Positions 49,901 through 61,603 of a DNA stretch of 64,000 nucleotides are shown in pieces. Below the pieces are notes generated by a model. That model had not been told where the DNA came from. It saw only the letters and a program-made list of their open reading frames with translations, and searched no databases. This stretch comes from Petrolisthes cinctipes (lineage: Eukaryota; Arthropoda; Malacostraca; Decapoda; Porcellanidae). The DNA lies in contig JAWQEG010003728.1 in NCBI GenBank assembly GCA_033782935.1, forward strand, positions 423,501 through 487,500, in the 5' to 3' direction. Both the position numbers and the translations under genes were made by a program. Position 1 is the stretch's first letter, and each line of letters opens with the position of its first letter.

Positions 49901-52900
49901 CACTCTATAAATATACTGTATCACCTTAATGATCATTATATAGTCGATAGGCGTTAAGTCAAAATAACAAACAAAAATGCTCTCTCCTCAGCTGGCTTCT
50001 CCCTCTCAATCTCACTCAGTCAGTCTCCCAGTCACTCACGTCCTGTGTATCCCCCTTTCCATTGTCGCCGACTTGTTGCCCCCAAACCTACACCCTACCA
50101 ACCAACACCTGCCTTCATCATGCCAAAGTGGGGGAGGCTTGGGGTGGCTGGAGTATGGGGTGGTCTAAGCTCCGCCCATCAGCCCAAGTGATTATGATGT
50201 TGTTTCGGCTGATAGCCTTTTCAACAGCCCCCCTGTCTTTTTCCTTTTTCTTCCCAGGCTAGAATCAGTGCTACTACAGTCAATCCATTAACCCGTTAGT
50301 TCTAGCCCAGGCCTTTCAATTGTTACCATGCCATGGCTGTATATAGCCCATGGAGGCTATTATGCGGACTGTGAGGAGTTACGGTGTTACTGGCTAACAG
50401 CAAGGTTGTGCCAATAACCCAGCAACCATTTTAATGGAGCAGTATCTCACTATCTTCATTATGTGTTCAGTTGTGTCCACCATTGACTTTGAAGGGTTTA
50501 AAGACGAAGTGAATGAGATCAACATTGAATGCAGTGCTAGTGGGAGTGGTGGTGTGGTGGCAGGTGAGGGTAGTAGTAATGGTGTGGTGACCACTTGCGG
50601 GTGAGGATAGTGATGTGACCCCGTTATACTGTCACAGTCACCTTGGAACCCCATCTCACACTTCTAGTATGCTTTTGTCCTGGTATTTCTTTTTTAACAA
50701 CTTCTTTTCATTGCTACTGTGACTCATAACCAAATCACAATTACCAAATACTGTACTGTACCCTGCATATTGGCGTATAAGATGTTTGTAAATTGTCTAT
50801 TTGAGGCAGTGGCTGCCCATAAATAATTTTCACCATATAAACATATATTCAGACAAAGCGTTTTCCCTATAAGCGAGACGCGCAATATGCGAAATACTGT
50901 ACAATACTTGTTGATGTTTTGCCGTAGTCCATAGTGCAAACTCATAGGCTTAGTTAGCCCTGTGCCAAGTTCTTTTACCCTTTTATGTTGACAAATTGGA
51001 GACTGCTGATTTCTTCAAACTGTTCCAATAAACAGACCACCTACAATATTTGTATATTTTGGGATAGTTCACAGGAATTGGTTGTTTTCAGTTCAGCAGC
51101 AGTAGGCTATCTTATTCCACTTTCAGTAACCATATCTATAATGTGAATTTGTTACAGGAGGCTCTGACACCAGCTGATGGGGAAGAGCCCAGGGAGTTGA
51201 CGGGACTTGAGCTCAAGAAGGCTCTACGTGACTTCAAACGGCGAAGACAGGCATATAGAAAGGTGTCCACAAAACACAAGAAATACACTGAGGTAATTTT
51301 TTATAATATTCATAAAGGTACACTCCTGAAAGATTATTGAGCTATTAGAACACAAATCTTGGTGAAGTTCAGATTCGTGCAAGGACCTTAACTTAATCTC
51401 TTTAGTGTGTTGATGCTACTTTTATATGTTTTACTTTGGTTAATGCCAGACAATATTGTTTGCTGCATAGGAAAGTGCAATCAAGTTTTACACTTGTTCT
51501 TGGGAGGTCTTGGTTGTATCTGTAACTTAATGATAATTACTATTACCTATGAAAAGTTTACAGTTACTGGATAACTTTAGAAAGATTAAATATAGGTTTA
51601 GATCAAATACAGTACAGTAGAACTTCGATGATCAGGGAGCCAATCAACCGGAATTGGCGCTTAACCGGACAATTTAAAGAAAAAGTATAAAATCAATCAA
51701 CCGGGGAAAATTCAGGACCTAACCGGAATTTCAAATTTACCGCGGAACCATCATGCCCGATTATTTTAATTCCCGTGCTGCTCCACTGTCTGAGTCTCCC
51801 ACGCCGCTCCACTCAGTCCACTGTCTAGGCTGCACACGTGAGTGCTTTGATGCGCCAGCTTATCTCCTCCGACTCCTCGTGCTGATAAGCCTACGTCACC
51901 CTCAACACGGCCACCCACACCCAGCCCTCCTTCTGAATCTGAATCTAATGTGGATGATGTGATGATGATGAGCGATGATGATGAGTGATCATGTATAGTA
52001 CATAAATACTGTACAGTTAAAAAACAAACAAGCAATGTACTGAATGTAGCATTAGTTTAAGGATGCAATAATTTTAGCAGTGGTTAACATTTACGTTTTA
52101 CAGTTCAGAAATAAAGTTTATTATGCATATGAAAAGTTTATTTGCAGTATACAGTACATTACGCTATACACTGTATACAGTAGGGGTTGAGTGGCTTATG
52201 GGTGTGTTTGGGTGCGTTGGAACATGAATTATTACAGCTGACTGAAGCACCGACGAGTCACTGGTGAGTACATATTTTTACAATGGTGTATTATTGTACA
52301 TTGTATATTAGATTAATCATTATGTATGTCATATTATTACTGTGTGTGCAAGTTACGCCACAGTAGCTACATACTTCTATACAGTACACTCGTGATACGT
52401 AATCCCTGACCAGAGACGAACAGCAGGCACCACACACACATACCCTGCATTCGAACTCAGCCTCTATAGGTGTACTGTGTGGGGAAATAAACAATACCAG
52501 GCGATTTGAAGCTTTCTGCTTCTCACACTCTGGTCAGAAATTATGTATCACGAGTGTACTTATATACGGCGCACGATAATAGAAAACGAGTGCTGGAGCA
52601 GGTAAAAAGGAAAGGATCAAGGACGGAAGGAGGTCAGCCATGATGCGCCTGAGGTCCTACCTCCCAGCGGACCTCCCCACCGCTCGCTTGCCCTTGTGGG
52701 ACTTACGGACAGGCGACGGTGAGTCCTCTGATGAGGAGGAGGAAGAGGACGAGGTGTGCTAAGTGAAGAAATATAGATAATTTTTGAAGGAAGAATGCTT
52801 GGTGAGAATGTAAACAAATCATACGCCCTCCGAACAGTAGCAGGAGTGCCAACTCTACCGATGTATTCACACAAATCAGAGCCGATTTTCGTATTGGAAC

Positions 52901-53760
52901 GGACTATAGTAGTATTGAAAACAAGAAGAGTGTGGTTGTGTGCATTGCAGTCTTCCATAATGTGTTTAATAGAATGGGGTGCTTGACTTGCCTGAGGAAC
53001 TTCAACAACAAGACAGAAAATTCCTTGTGACATCTTAAATGAGAGGAAGGAAAGGGAGAAGAAGAGAAAGGGAGGAAGGAAGAGAAAAAGAAATTAAATA
53101 GTATATAATCATGGTAAATAGACCACAAAGTGTGTTTAATATACCCATAACAGTTATGTTGACTGAGGGTTTGTCATTGAATATGGTAAACTGCTGAGAG
53201 CCTCCCACCGGGTAACACGATTTTTGTTATTATTATTTCAGTTAATAGAAAGGATTTTCGCGAGTTTTGCCACCCGTAGGGCCTTTGTAGTTTGTACCCC
53301 TATCAGAAGGTGATTTACATGTATATGGTCCATGGCTGCTTTCTACTCTTTTCTTTCTTTCGGCACATGATTAGTTATTACTAGAACTCCTCCTATGAGA
53401 CTTTTGTAGTAACAACTCTCCACTTTAGTACCAGTCATTATATGTCTTTCTTTATTTCAGGTGACTCGGGAAATCATTGAGAATATGATGGGTCTCCTTG
53501 GTATGGAAGGTGACAGTGGCAATTCATCCAATCCAACTGAGGTAACCCACAAACAGAGTGGCCCAAAATGTCGTTCTAAAAATGGAAGTACAAGCGAAGA
53601 CAGAGAATGCCAATTCAAAAGTGCAGGAACAGAAGAGGGAGAGCAGCTATCAAGAAATATTCATTCCCACAATAGAGATGACAATACTAAGAGAAAAAGC
53701 AGCTCAAAACAAGATACTGAGTTGAGGGCAAGGATGAAGAGGATGAGAGATAAATTATAA
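42694..53760 (+). CDS. SNRNP48: U11/U12 small nuclear ribonucleoprotein 48 kDa protein (SNRNP48), six coding exons
   Basis: Subunit of the U11/U12 di-snRNP, which recognises the 5' splice site of U12-type introns in the nucleus. Exons: 42694-42840, 44334-44451, 45788-45832, 48254-48405, 51158-51292 and 53461-53760. Phases join into 298 codons plus TAA; human SNRNP48 is about 339 residues. Matches to the human protein from memory: N-terminal helix YLQDLREFLQSSD...LDWT, ILKPFQKTA (human IIKQARTA), FTREERLAMYEF (human ...ADRLALYDF) and the diagnostic ALRDFKRRRQAYRKV...YTEVTREII (human VRDYKRRRQSYRAKNV...YTEVIRDVI), then a polar Lys/Arg/Ser-rich tail. The CHHC zinc finger expected between exons 1 and 2 is not found. 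A poly(A) signal lies 53 bases after the stop. A LINE, a tRNA-derived SINE and a Tigger-like piece sit in introns. Confidence 0.85.
43536..44214 (-). mobile_element. Non-LTR retrotransposon fragment (endonuclease domain), minus strand
   Basis: Minus-strand frames contain DLNARVGDEVVEGVVGRYG, SGKNESGERMIGLCVERV, KKEIYKYSWVRQIHGRIVD and RALMDYVVVSKT, matching the exonuclease/endonuclease/phosphatase domain and linker of a LINE family abundant in decapods. It is shifted between 43796 and 43868. It lies in SNRNP48 intron 1, antisense. Confidence 0.8.
44334..44451 (+). CDS. SNRNP48: SNRNP48 coding exon 2
   Basis: After TGTTTTCAG. Encodes an acidic stretch SSEVTNSTEKEETNEYSEEP and LPSWPSMSLTST, placed like the acidic and PSITL region after the human zinc finger. 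Phase 1 exit before GTAAGC. Confidence 0.7.
45788..45832 (+). CDS. SNRNP48: SNRNP48 coding exon 3
   Basis: A 45-base exon after a long T tract: ADTQNNILKPFQKT. A second acceptor (GTGCAG) six bases in would drop two residues without a frame change. Donor GTTAGT. Confidence 0.7.
46371..46491 (+). promoter_or_regulatory. SNRNP48: Candidate U11-responsive splicing element (poison exon) in SNRNP48 intron 3
   Basis: TTTCTTTTCAG (46371-46381) is a strong 3' splice site that the normal mRNA skips. 28 bases later GTATCCTTT (46410-46418) is an exact U12-type 5' splice site motif. If the site is used, the frame from exon 3 continues CIRNQYAMYPF and hits TAG at 46489-46491. In other eukaryotes the 48K gene is repressed by U11 binding to U12-type 5' splice site motifs just downstream of such an acceptor. 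The known element has two adjacent motifs; here the second is poor (GTATCAGGA at 46388). Confidence 0.55.
46857..47100 (-). other. C/T-rich stretch, possible reverse LINE scrap
   Basis: Strong strand asymmetry (C+T rich on plus), like the LINE at 43536-44214 and the stretch at 48911-49480. No motif is clear enough to name. Confidence 0.3.
47410..47795 (+). mobile_element. tRNA-derived SINE with TTC/TTA tail
   Basis: A box TGGCTAGCACAGTG at 47420-47433 and B box GTTCGATCC at 47467-47475 at tRNA-like spacing, an unrelated body, and a simple-sequence tail CTTCTTCTTTTTCTTC then TTATTATTATTT ending near 47792. Sits in SNRNP48 intron 3. Confidence 0.65.
48254..48405 (+). CDS. SNRNP48: SNRNP48 coding exon 4
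   Basis: Tandem CAGCAG acceptor (48251-48256) allows starts at 48254 or 48257, differing by one alanine. Encodes DVGLERRCMPPPASAGELMA then HFTREERLAMYEFTFTH. Donor GTGAGT. Confidence 0.82.
48911..49490. other. C/T-rich segment in SNRNP48 intron 4, unclassified
   Basis: Long open frames on the plus strand here are leucine/serine/proline-rich translations of pyrimidine-rich DNA. Possibly the reverse strand of an old LINE. Nothing nameable. Confidence 0.4.
49820..49899 (+). repeat. (CA)40 microsatellite
   Basis: Perfect CA run in SNRNP48 intron 4. Confidence 0.97.
51158..51292 (+). CDS. SNRNP48: SNRNP48 coding exon 5 (signature exon)
   Basis: Encodes EPRELTGLELKKALRDFKRR and RQAYRKVSTKHKKYTE, the best conserved part of the family. 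Confidence 0.88.
51613..51990 (+). mobile_element. Tigger/pogo-like element, 5' end and transposase C-terminus
   Basis: TA then CAGTAGAACTTCGATGATC, followed by CAACCGGAATTGG and TTAACCGGAC, is the typical Tigger-type terminal pattern. At about 51920-51988 SPPSESESNVDDV then DDDE and a stop resembles an acidic transposase C-terminus. No right-hand terminal repeat found. Confidence 0.5.
52640..52762 (+). other. Short open frame with acidic C-terminus, origin unknown
   Basis: MMRLRSYLPADLPTARLPLW then an ESSDEEEEEDEVC tail and TAA. It could be the end of another transposase ORF (acidic tails are common there) or chance. Lies in SNRNP48 intron 5. Confidence 0.3.
53461..53760 (+). CDS. SNRNP48: SNRNP48 terminal coding exon
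   Basis: Begins VTREIIENMMGLLGM, continues with a polar low-complexity tail rich in Lys, Arg, Ser and Glu, and ends RARMKRMRDKL with TAA. Confidence 0.87.
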   Translation: MTREIIENMMGLLGMEGDSGNSSNPTEVTHKQSGPKCRSKNGSTSEDRECQFKSAGTEEGEQLSRNIHSHNRDDNTKRKSSSKQDTELRARMKRMRDKL

Positions 53761-53812
53761 GCTTTACTCTCACTGAAAAGATGTGCTAATATTTATAACC
53801 ACATTTCAGTAT

Positions 53813-53818
53813 AATAAA
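53813..53818 (+). terminator. SNRNP48: Poly(A) signal AATAAA of SNRNP48
   Basis: AATAAA 53 bases after the stop codon, followed by a T-rich stretch. Confidence 0.6.
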
Positions 53819-54303
53819 GTACTGTACTGTCTGTCTGTCAAGCTGTATACTTTTATATGAATAAATCTACCCATAATGTATAATCCTCCTTTTATGATGC
53901 AAAGAGAGAGAATTGGGTCGTGTGTCGGAGGCGAGGGTCGCCCTTTATACCATGGTTCTAATCCAATAATTGACTCTGTACAAGGTTTGGCAACACTGTG
54001 GCTGGGGGGAATCACCGCAGAGGCCAACACCATATGCTGAAATGGCTATAGGACAGGGACAACAACCACTACAAACTATAGCAGGTTGATTAACCCCTAA
54101 AGGCCACAAAAAGCCAGAATTGTGGCAATTTATTACAAGGTAAAATCCTCAAAATCAGAATTCTGCAGTCGGAAAAAAACAAAAAGAAACTGGCTGCACA
54201 ATAATTAGCCAAACTACTAGTGGCATTGGTTAGTTTTGGTCCTGTAGTAGTATAAAAGTTAGTCTAATCTAATTTAATCTTAAAACGATAAGGAAGCCCT
54301 TAT

Positions 54304-54859
54304 GTTTCTACCCGGGTGATCAGACTGCAGAATACACGGTACAGTTTATTGGTAATACACAGTAATGCAGTACATGTAGATATAGGGAAGGCCAGCCTGT
54401 CATGCAGCGTCGTGGAGAGTTGGTAGTTGCAATGGAGAGTCTGTAGTGTAGAGCAGGAACGCCACGTGTGATCGGAGTTGGAACATGTGAATATGTAGGT
54501 GTATGATGATGGCGGGAGCGGGGCTGGTCCTTCTTGTACTGTAGCTAGCAGGATAGTCTGTCGTCTGGGCGAAGCGTGCCCCTTTTATTCAGGTGTCTAC
54601 GAGCTCCCGGATGTGGTGTTGTCACGTGACCCGGCGCGTCGACCTGGTCTGCTGCACCCATATGAATCATACCTGGGAGAAGGAAAGGAGGGTGGCGCTG
54701 GCATCCCAAGGGGTATTAAGCTGCGACAGGGGAAAGAATTAGTGTACCTGCCAGACTGTGGGCTAGCTGAGGCCGGGAATGTACAAAGGAATAAGGAGTG
54801 GTGTACAAGCACATGGAATGTACAAAGGAATAAGGAGTGGTGCACTTGGCGCCACTACA
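54304..54859 (-). mobile_element. Probable LTR, minus strand
   Basis: Read on the minus strand it starts TGTAGTGGCGCC right after a purine-rich GGAAAGGGAGAAGATTAGAT. Contains a direct repeat GTACAAAGGAATAAGGAGTG at 54781 and 54819. Layout resembles 6295-6786. Confidence 0.4.
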
Positions 54860-55148
54860 ATCTAATCTTCTCCCTTTCCAAACCTTCAAAATGAACTTCC
54901 CCTTCATTAACACCAACACCAATGCCAAATATAAGGCAGAATGAATGCAAACTGATATATTTATTTTGTAACAAAGAGAGACATTCATATTGAACAAATC
55001 ATTTATATATCATTGTATTTGCATGATCGTAATCACAATAGGGTTGGTTCCTTGTTCTCAGCACCAGGCGACGGGCTTTCCCTATACATCTCATCTATCA
55101 AAGCGGCAACCTCCCTCCACCGTCACTGTTGAACCAGCCAGCGCTTGG

Positions 55149-55197
55149 TTAGGTTAGGTGAGGTTAGGTTAGGTTAGGTCAGGTTAGGTTAGGATTT
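55149..55197 (+). repeat. Interstitial (AGGTT)n, arthropod telomere-type repeat
   Basis: GGTTAGGTTAGGTGAGGTTA and onward, about nine imperfect units of the TTAGG repeat. A shorter string is at 55383-55400. The segments 55149-55350 and 55385-55560 appear to be diverged tandem copies of one unit. Confidence 0.85.
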
Positions 55198-55599
55198 GTT
55201 CATTACAGGTAAAATGAGCTGGGAAAGAGAATGAAACAATTTCAAAGATTATCCCATGTTTGGTTTTATCGTTATATCCCAAGCATTATTCTCCTTCCAA
55301 CCACCTCAATTTTGGCCCAGCAGTAAGCGGAGCTGGCATATAGCCAGCCAGACTTCACGAAAATGCTCCCAGGATCTCTCTAGGCTAGGTTAGGTTAGGG
55401 TTGATTTGGGTTCTATGTAAGTTAAATGAGCAAGGAAAGATCATGAGACTTTTAATAAACATCCTATGGTTATTCTTATCGCTATACCCCTTTATTTGGG
55501 CCTTCACTTTTCCCAGCTGGGCGAAATTTGGGTAAAATGCAGCCGGGTCGAGTCTGCTCCATATCCACCTTGCACTATTTCCCTTGTTATGACTACGAG

Positions 55600-56210
55600 T
55601 AAATACCCACTACTATGCATATATATGTATTCTAGCCATTCCTCGTTATGGGTAAGGAAAGATTAGATTAGACTTTAATTTTTATGAGTAAGGAAAGCTG
55701 ATAGCGGTTTCCTTATCATACATCATTATAACGAGATTCCAATTTTATCTATGACCTTGTCTAAAACGACCGAATGACATGGATTTGTTTTGAACCCTGA
55801 GGATGTTTTGCATAAAACAAGGTGGTTTGGACTTGCTAATGTTTACTTGCTTGCTCCGGTAGCACTCTACATTTGTTCTCCCGTTGGTTCAGATTTTACT
55901 TTGCTTTTATTTTGTATCAGGCTGTGTAATCACAAACTACATAAAACACTCCTCAGTAAAGATAAGAAAATTGGATTGTTCACTGTATTACTGAATGTTT
56001 CCAGCAGTAGTAGCTCAACCTGGAATTCCTTCATATTGCTGTGAATTGATTGTGGTCAAAGTCAAGTCAGTATTTATAAGAAAACCATGACCTCGGCTTC
56101 TGTCTTGCAATGAATGTGATTAATTCTGGGCCAGACAGATGTAAGCTTATTACTGGACTCCGTGCAATAAACAGATAACACTAACACTATCCCACCAGCA
56201 CCGTGCCACC
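55600..56210. other. Intergenic stretch, nothing recognised
   Basis: An open frame at 55790-56044 has no motif and no splice context. Confidence 0.5.
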
Positions 56211-56223
56211 AATATAAATTATC

Positions 56224-56586
56224 GGTATTTATTGAAAGAATTACCGTTTTACAGCAGTGTTGCCAGATCCGGCTGGGTCCCAGTATTTTGCCCCAGTCAT
56301 TTATTGTATTTTATCACGATTATTTCCCGGTAGTTTGCCCAGGTTAGGTTCCGGTAGTTTGCCCAGGTTAGGTCCCGGTAGTCTGATGCGGTCTAGGTTA
56401 GGTTAGGTCAGGTCAGGTAAGGTCAGGCTAATTTCAAAATGCCCCATTTGAATATGCCCTATCTTGGAAATGGGGCATTTGCGGAGAAAATGCCATAGAA
56501 GAAAATAGTCTTAGAATGGTCTAAAATAGTGGGTAATGAAGGTAGAAAAACCGTACGCAATAACGGTAATTCATTCAATATTTACC
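56224..56586 (+). mobile_element. 8-bp-TSD MITE family, copy C, complete
   Basis: 363 bp. Same ends as copy B; duplication AAATTATC at 56216-56223 and 56587-56594. Differs from copy B mainly by one extra TTAGGTTCCGGTAGTTTGCC block. Confidence 0.9.
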
Positions 56587-57353
56587 AAATTATCATCTAT
56601 AGCCTTGACCACACAAGTAATCCTTGTTCTATGTGTCGACAGACAATATTTATTGACTTAGTACTTTAAGTGTCAGTGTAACTAGTAACTGCTATCTCTC
56701 TTTCTGTGTGTGTGTGTCATGTTCAGTAGTAGTGGTGGTGGAGGTTTAGAATTGAACTTTGGCAATACACGGTAATTAATCCTAACCCATGTGAATGAAC
56801 AAACGGGATGCATAGTTCACAGAATCCCATGTAGTATACATGTTTTACGCAACGATAATTACAAATAAATAGTGAATGTTATATCAACTGTATTTCTGGA
56901 AACATTTTAACAACCACTGCCGACAAGCAATAAGAGCCAACACCCCGTGCAATAACTGGCCACGTCGTTACCATGTCTGTGATCAAGATGATGATTTATT
57001 TTTCCAATAATATTACAACGCTAAGAAATATTTTCAGCATAGTGAGACTATAACACCGATAATTTGGATTCAAATCACATGACCTGTAAGTCAAATAATT
57101 GTCAAAGAGGGTTTCTTTTAGGCACTGGATGCCAGTGAAACATCTTTATGAGGCATCGTGTCTTCTCGAACCATTCTAACATTATGACTGACTTAACATG
57201 AATAATGAGCCTTCTAACTTTAATTTGAAAGCACTTTAATTATTATAAATGTAGGTCAATACAATTTTATTAAATGATAGCTAACATAATATGCGGTTTT
57301 GTGGATTGTTTCACCGAATAAGAAGTCTCGATGCACCACTAATTACCTCCAAC

Positions 57354-57590
57354 CATGGAGGTAGTATGGGTGGAGGCGCCAGTAGGACCTGATTTGTAAA
57401 GCCACCAATCTGTCATTTCCGGCGCCTTCAAGATGGCGCATACCTTTGTATGTCAGGTCAGAAGTCCACTTTTACTGAAACATATCTTGGTGTCCGCCAT
57501 ATTGAAGGCGCCGAAAATGACAGTTCGGCGGCTTCACTTTACTCCCCTGGATTAGTGAGCCATGGCGCCTCCACCTATACTACCTCCATG
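57354..57590. mobile_element. Fold-back MITE, 237 bp
   Basis: CATGGAGGTAGTATGGGTGG at the left; complement CCACCTATACTACCTCCATG at the right. Inner arms share GGCGCCTTCAAGATGGCG and its diverged complement. Confidence 0.8.
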
Positions 57591-57997
57591 CCTCCAACCC
57601 TCATATCCGCATATCCCACGTTTCCCCATACCCCCTCCCTTCCTTCCTCTCACAAGCTACACCTCGCTACACCGTTGTATCGCAACAAACAAAGGAAGGA
57701 ACTTTGAGTTTTATATTTTCTAGTATCTGTTGTATTTGTATTTATGTTGGAAACGTATGCATTTTTAGATAGGCAATTTTGCTTACATAGCGTCCATACA
57801 GTTGTGGCAAATAGTCCTTGACCAGGCAGTGATGTATAGTCGTAACCAGCACAAGAATGTCCGAAAACTCAAAACAGTTATACCCATATCATTATCAGGA
57901 GGCTGACTTAAGCAAAGATTCCACGTGTTCACAGTTCAAAACAGCTGGCCGCTCCTTTTCATCACAGACTGGTTTAGGATTATCAGCCGCGAATGTA

Positions 57998-58168
57998 CTG
58001 TACACTCGCAATCCAAAATATGTATCCAGGCTTGCTTCGAATAGCCCGATCGAGTATTAAGCGAGCTCAAGCAAATATGAAACAGCATAAGCGTTGTAAT
58101 TGGTTCACTAGTATATCAAATTCGAAACTTCAACACCTGGATACAAATTTTGGATTGCTAGTGTACAG
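57998..58168. mobile_element. Inverted-repeat element, 171 bp
   Basis: CTGTACACTCGCAATCCAAA at the left and the near complement TTTGGATTGCTAGTGTACAG at the right; the arms run on through TGTATCCAGG. TA-type ends. Confidence 0.75.
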
Positions 58169-58412
58169 TATGAGTGAGGGTTGCTGTCTGTGTACATACA
58201 TATTGGTGGTAGTGTTGGTTACCAACACAGGATATACCTTATCTCCTAGCAAGTGACCAGGGGTGATAGTCTCACTGCCGCACCGTGCCTTCCCTAGGTT
58301 CAGATATATTTGTAGCATCATCAGAGATCAACGTACGGTGAGTGAAGTTTCAGGGAGTTGGTAATTATAGGAAAGTGTTGACAATACTACCGAGAAGTAT
58401 CATACAGTATGG

Positions 58413-58677
58413 TACAGTCACGAGCATAAGTTTCTTTACCCCCATGGCGAGAATGAGGTGGAAGTTGTGGTTGGAGAAGGGCCAGGCAAACGAACATTGG
58501 GAGTCAGTATCTCATGACGGCGTAAAATTTGTTGTATTCAAGTGAACACCTACCGTGACATGAAGCATCATCCCAACATTATGAACTGGTCCATTTTTGT
58601 TCGTCTAGTCCATATCCAACCACGACTTCGACCTAACTCTCGCAAGGGGGGTAAAGAAACTTATGCTCGTGACTGTA
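58413..58677. mobile_element. TA-flanked MITE, 265 bp
   Basis: Left TACAGTCACGAGCATAAGTT, right complement AACTTATGCTCGTGACTGTA, TA borders. No transposase. Confidence 0.88.
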
Positions 58678-58679
58678 CA

Positions 58680-60040
58680 TGTAGCAGAAGCAGCATTCTT
58701 CAGTCTCCTTGATAATCTCAGGTCAGTATAATTAGTCCGAACGCATCTATAAACTAGAACGATTACGACAATTTCGGATTATATCCCGCTATTTACTTAA
58801 AAAAAAAAAAAACTTTTATTTTCGACTTTACTGCTCTTAAAATGGCCTTACCCTTCGACCTAAAGGGTAGTACTAGGGTCAAGATAGTCAAGTGGTCAGG
58901 CCATGGTGCATTTTTAACATAAAGGATAAAAAAGTAGAACTTTTGCAAATAAATATTGTAACCATTTTTTTCATTTAAAATAACCTTAACATTTGACATT
59001 AATTAAGGCCAGAACTGGAGGCAATTTAGTCGAACTGATGTACTGCAGAACATTCTAAAAAAAAATCCATCTTAAATGATACCATATAGTTTTCTAAGAC
59101 ATGTATGATAATTGTAAATGACATATTTTTGTTTTTTGGTCATATCTGGTCAAAGGGACGGTTAAATTTTTCCGGTGTTCGAACTTGACAGAGGTATTCA
59201 TTCCCCTTACCCATTCCCTCATCAAATATTTAGGTCCGAGGTCAATTATTTAGGTAACTAGATCCTTGACAGAAAGAAAAACGGACAAACAGACGTGACT
59301 GAAACTATTACCTTACTTGCTAACCCGGGCGATAATAAATAAAAATATATTTTGCGTGCAGTCTAGAGTGTATAGATCTGCACGGAACTATAAAACTCGA
59401 CGAGTGTTATAAATGGATCACAGCCTCAGGTAGAATTAATTTGTAGTCCGTTGTTGAGGTGCTTCCCTTTCTCGCTTTTACCACCGAACTTGCTTCACAT
59501 AACTATCCCACCACCTCAGCAAGTAGTATAACAGTACCCTCCCAAAAGAGTGGACTTGTCTTTATCAATTCTATGATTAAACTATGGATTGATTTTACGT
59601 TTGTAGTATTTTCCTCAGGTTCAACTTTTATTCTTTCAAGAAAGTTTCTACAGATAATATTTGGAAACTTTGTAACTTTATTCCTTCTATTATTCTAGAC
59701 ACAGCCTCAAGTGGGGGACTTTGCCCTTGCTCTTGACTTTTGTGTAGCAAAAGCATTAGGCGTGTTGTAAAGAATTAAAAAAAAAAATTACACACACACA
59801 GACACAAAGTATAAGGTAGCTTGTAAAAGCCACTGACATCTTGTAAAAACCCGAAACAAAACAGGACGGAGAGCCCAGAGGGGAAACCCCGTGATAATAT
59901 TGAAGAAATCTGAAGGTTTGTGTTCCATGGAGATGAAGTCAATAAACGTCAGATCACGAGGCACTTACTTTCTTTAAAGGTTATGCAGTGTAATGTATTG
60001 TCACATGGTGTAGTGTGCTGTTATATCTGTTTATTCCTAC
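58680..60040. other. Intergenic stretch, nothing recognised
   Basis: AT-rich, with A runs at 58800-58812 and 59777-59787. Open frames are short and lack motifs. Confidence 0.5.
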
Positions 60041-60699
60041 AGCTGATCTGTGATGCGTTCAAGTGTTCAGGGGACAGTTCCCGAACCTGCTAAATCCGTT
60101 GTTGGTTATTACAGACATCTTTGTGTATCTTCTGCGCTACTGAAAAGCAGATGCTGATGCAGAATTGGGAGACGTCTGGAGTCTGAACAGCTTTCTATTA
60201 TTTCTGTATTTTCTACTAGAATATTTCGTGTTATCTTGATCTTGCTGAGGTGTGATTTGGGTGCTCCTGTCGCTTAGCTTTGTTGTAGGTAAACTTATAT
60301 ACGACTTATATATTTATAAAAGATATGGGACTTTTCGATGGCCTCTTTCTCTACAGTAGGGCTGTTCTTGAGGAACAGGTGGCTTGTACTCTTGCTTCTG
60401 TAGCAGATTATGAGGTTGAGTTTCTTGTCATTATTCGGAGTTACGTTGTTTTTCTCTATGTCTTTCATTATTCTTTCTTCTTGTTAGTAGGCTGTAGAGA
60501 AGAATGTTCTGTAGTAAATGTCGATTTTGTTGTTCTCTAATTCCTTTTTTGTTTGCTCTTTTCGTGTGTAGTATTTATTTATGATTGTTAAGGGGGAAGT
60601 TTGGTGTTGGTAAATCTGGAGCAACTGAATCCTCCAAACTATTCCAAGCAACAGAACACCATTATTTTGCTCTTCTGGTCCTGTTTCCTAGCATACTTT

Positions 60700-61114
60700 G
60701 GAGGAATCAAGGCACTCCAATGTAACAAAAACGAATTACCACCTTAATGTTTGAATATCTATCGCCTTTCTTGAGAAGCCGTTTGCAAGTAGCAGCTTCG
60801 TTTATCATTCTATTTCTTCTTGTACATACATGTTGCCAGGTGCTGCAGTGGGTTAGTGCTCTACTTATGGTCGATTTCTTATATATCTCTGGGCACTCGA
60901 TATTTCCGTTTAAACAGTGGTCAGGATTAGTTGGCTTCACATAGACGTTTGTGTTGAAGTCTTCGTCTTGTTGTTTTATCAAAATATCCAGGAATGGGAT
61001 TTTTCCATCGATAATACATGGGTGTGTGAAAGTGAGATGAGTGAAGAAAGAAATATGATTTATTATGTTTTTGTAGAGAGGATAATGCGTGTGGTACTGT
61101 ATATATATCGTCAT
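60700..61114 (-). mobile_element. Penelope-like retroelement fragment
   Basis: The minus-strand frame includes GKIPFLDILIKQQDEDFNTN, VYVKPTNPDHCLN and a C-terminal NRMINEAATCKRLLKKGDR. The FLD-(x)-VYxKPT block and its surroundings match Penelope-like reverse transcriptases. No GIY-YIG endonuclease seen; the element is a fragment. Confidence 0.65.
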
Positions 61115-61603
61115 ATGTTTATTGATGTTGTTGCAGAAATTCTACTGATGGTGAGTGTAGTACAGGCGGTGGTGGTATGAGGAGGAATGTGTGAGTCACC
61201 TTTGAGGCAAGCTACGTCACACACATCCCTTCTAGTCCCTTCCTTATGATTTCTACTCCTCCTCCTTTCTGTTCACTTCACCCTCCTACTTGCCCTACTC
61301 TCCTCCTTTCTTCCCTGCTGATTGTACCACATTATTCAACTATGCTATTTTACTGCCAGTTTCACACGTGTATATAATGTTTGAATATTATTTTTCAGAC
61401 GACTTGATGCATTAATTTAGAGAAATCCGGAAAAAGAGACATAGACCTAACACATGAAAATATCAAGTTCACGGAAGATACATAAAAACTTAATACATTC
61501 CAACCGAACTCAAACCATAACTAGCTAGTGATGGTTATAAGTAATGATGCTGTATTTTGTTACGTCCATTGGCACGTCCTGAGGAACCTGAACAGACAAC
61601 AGT

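Noticed and set aside
54499..54894. 131-codon open frame
   Set aside because: Lies within an LTR-like segment and includes a direct repeat; no protein family seen.
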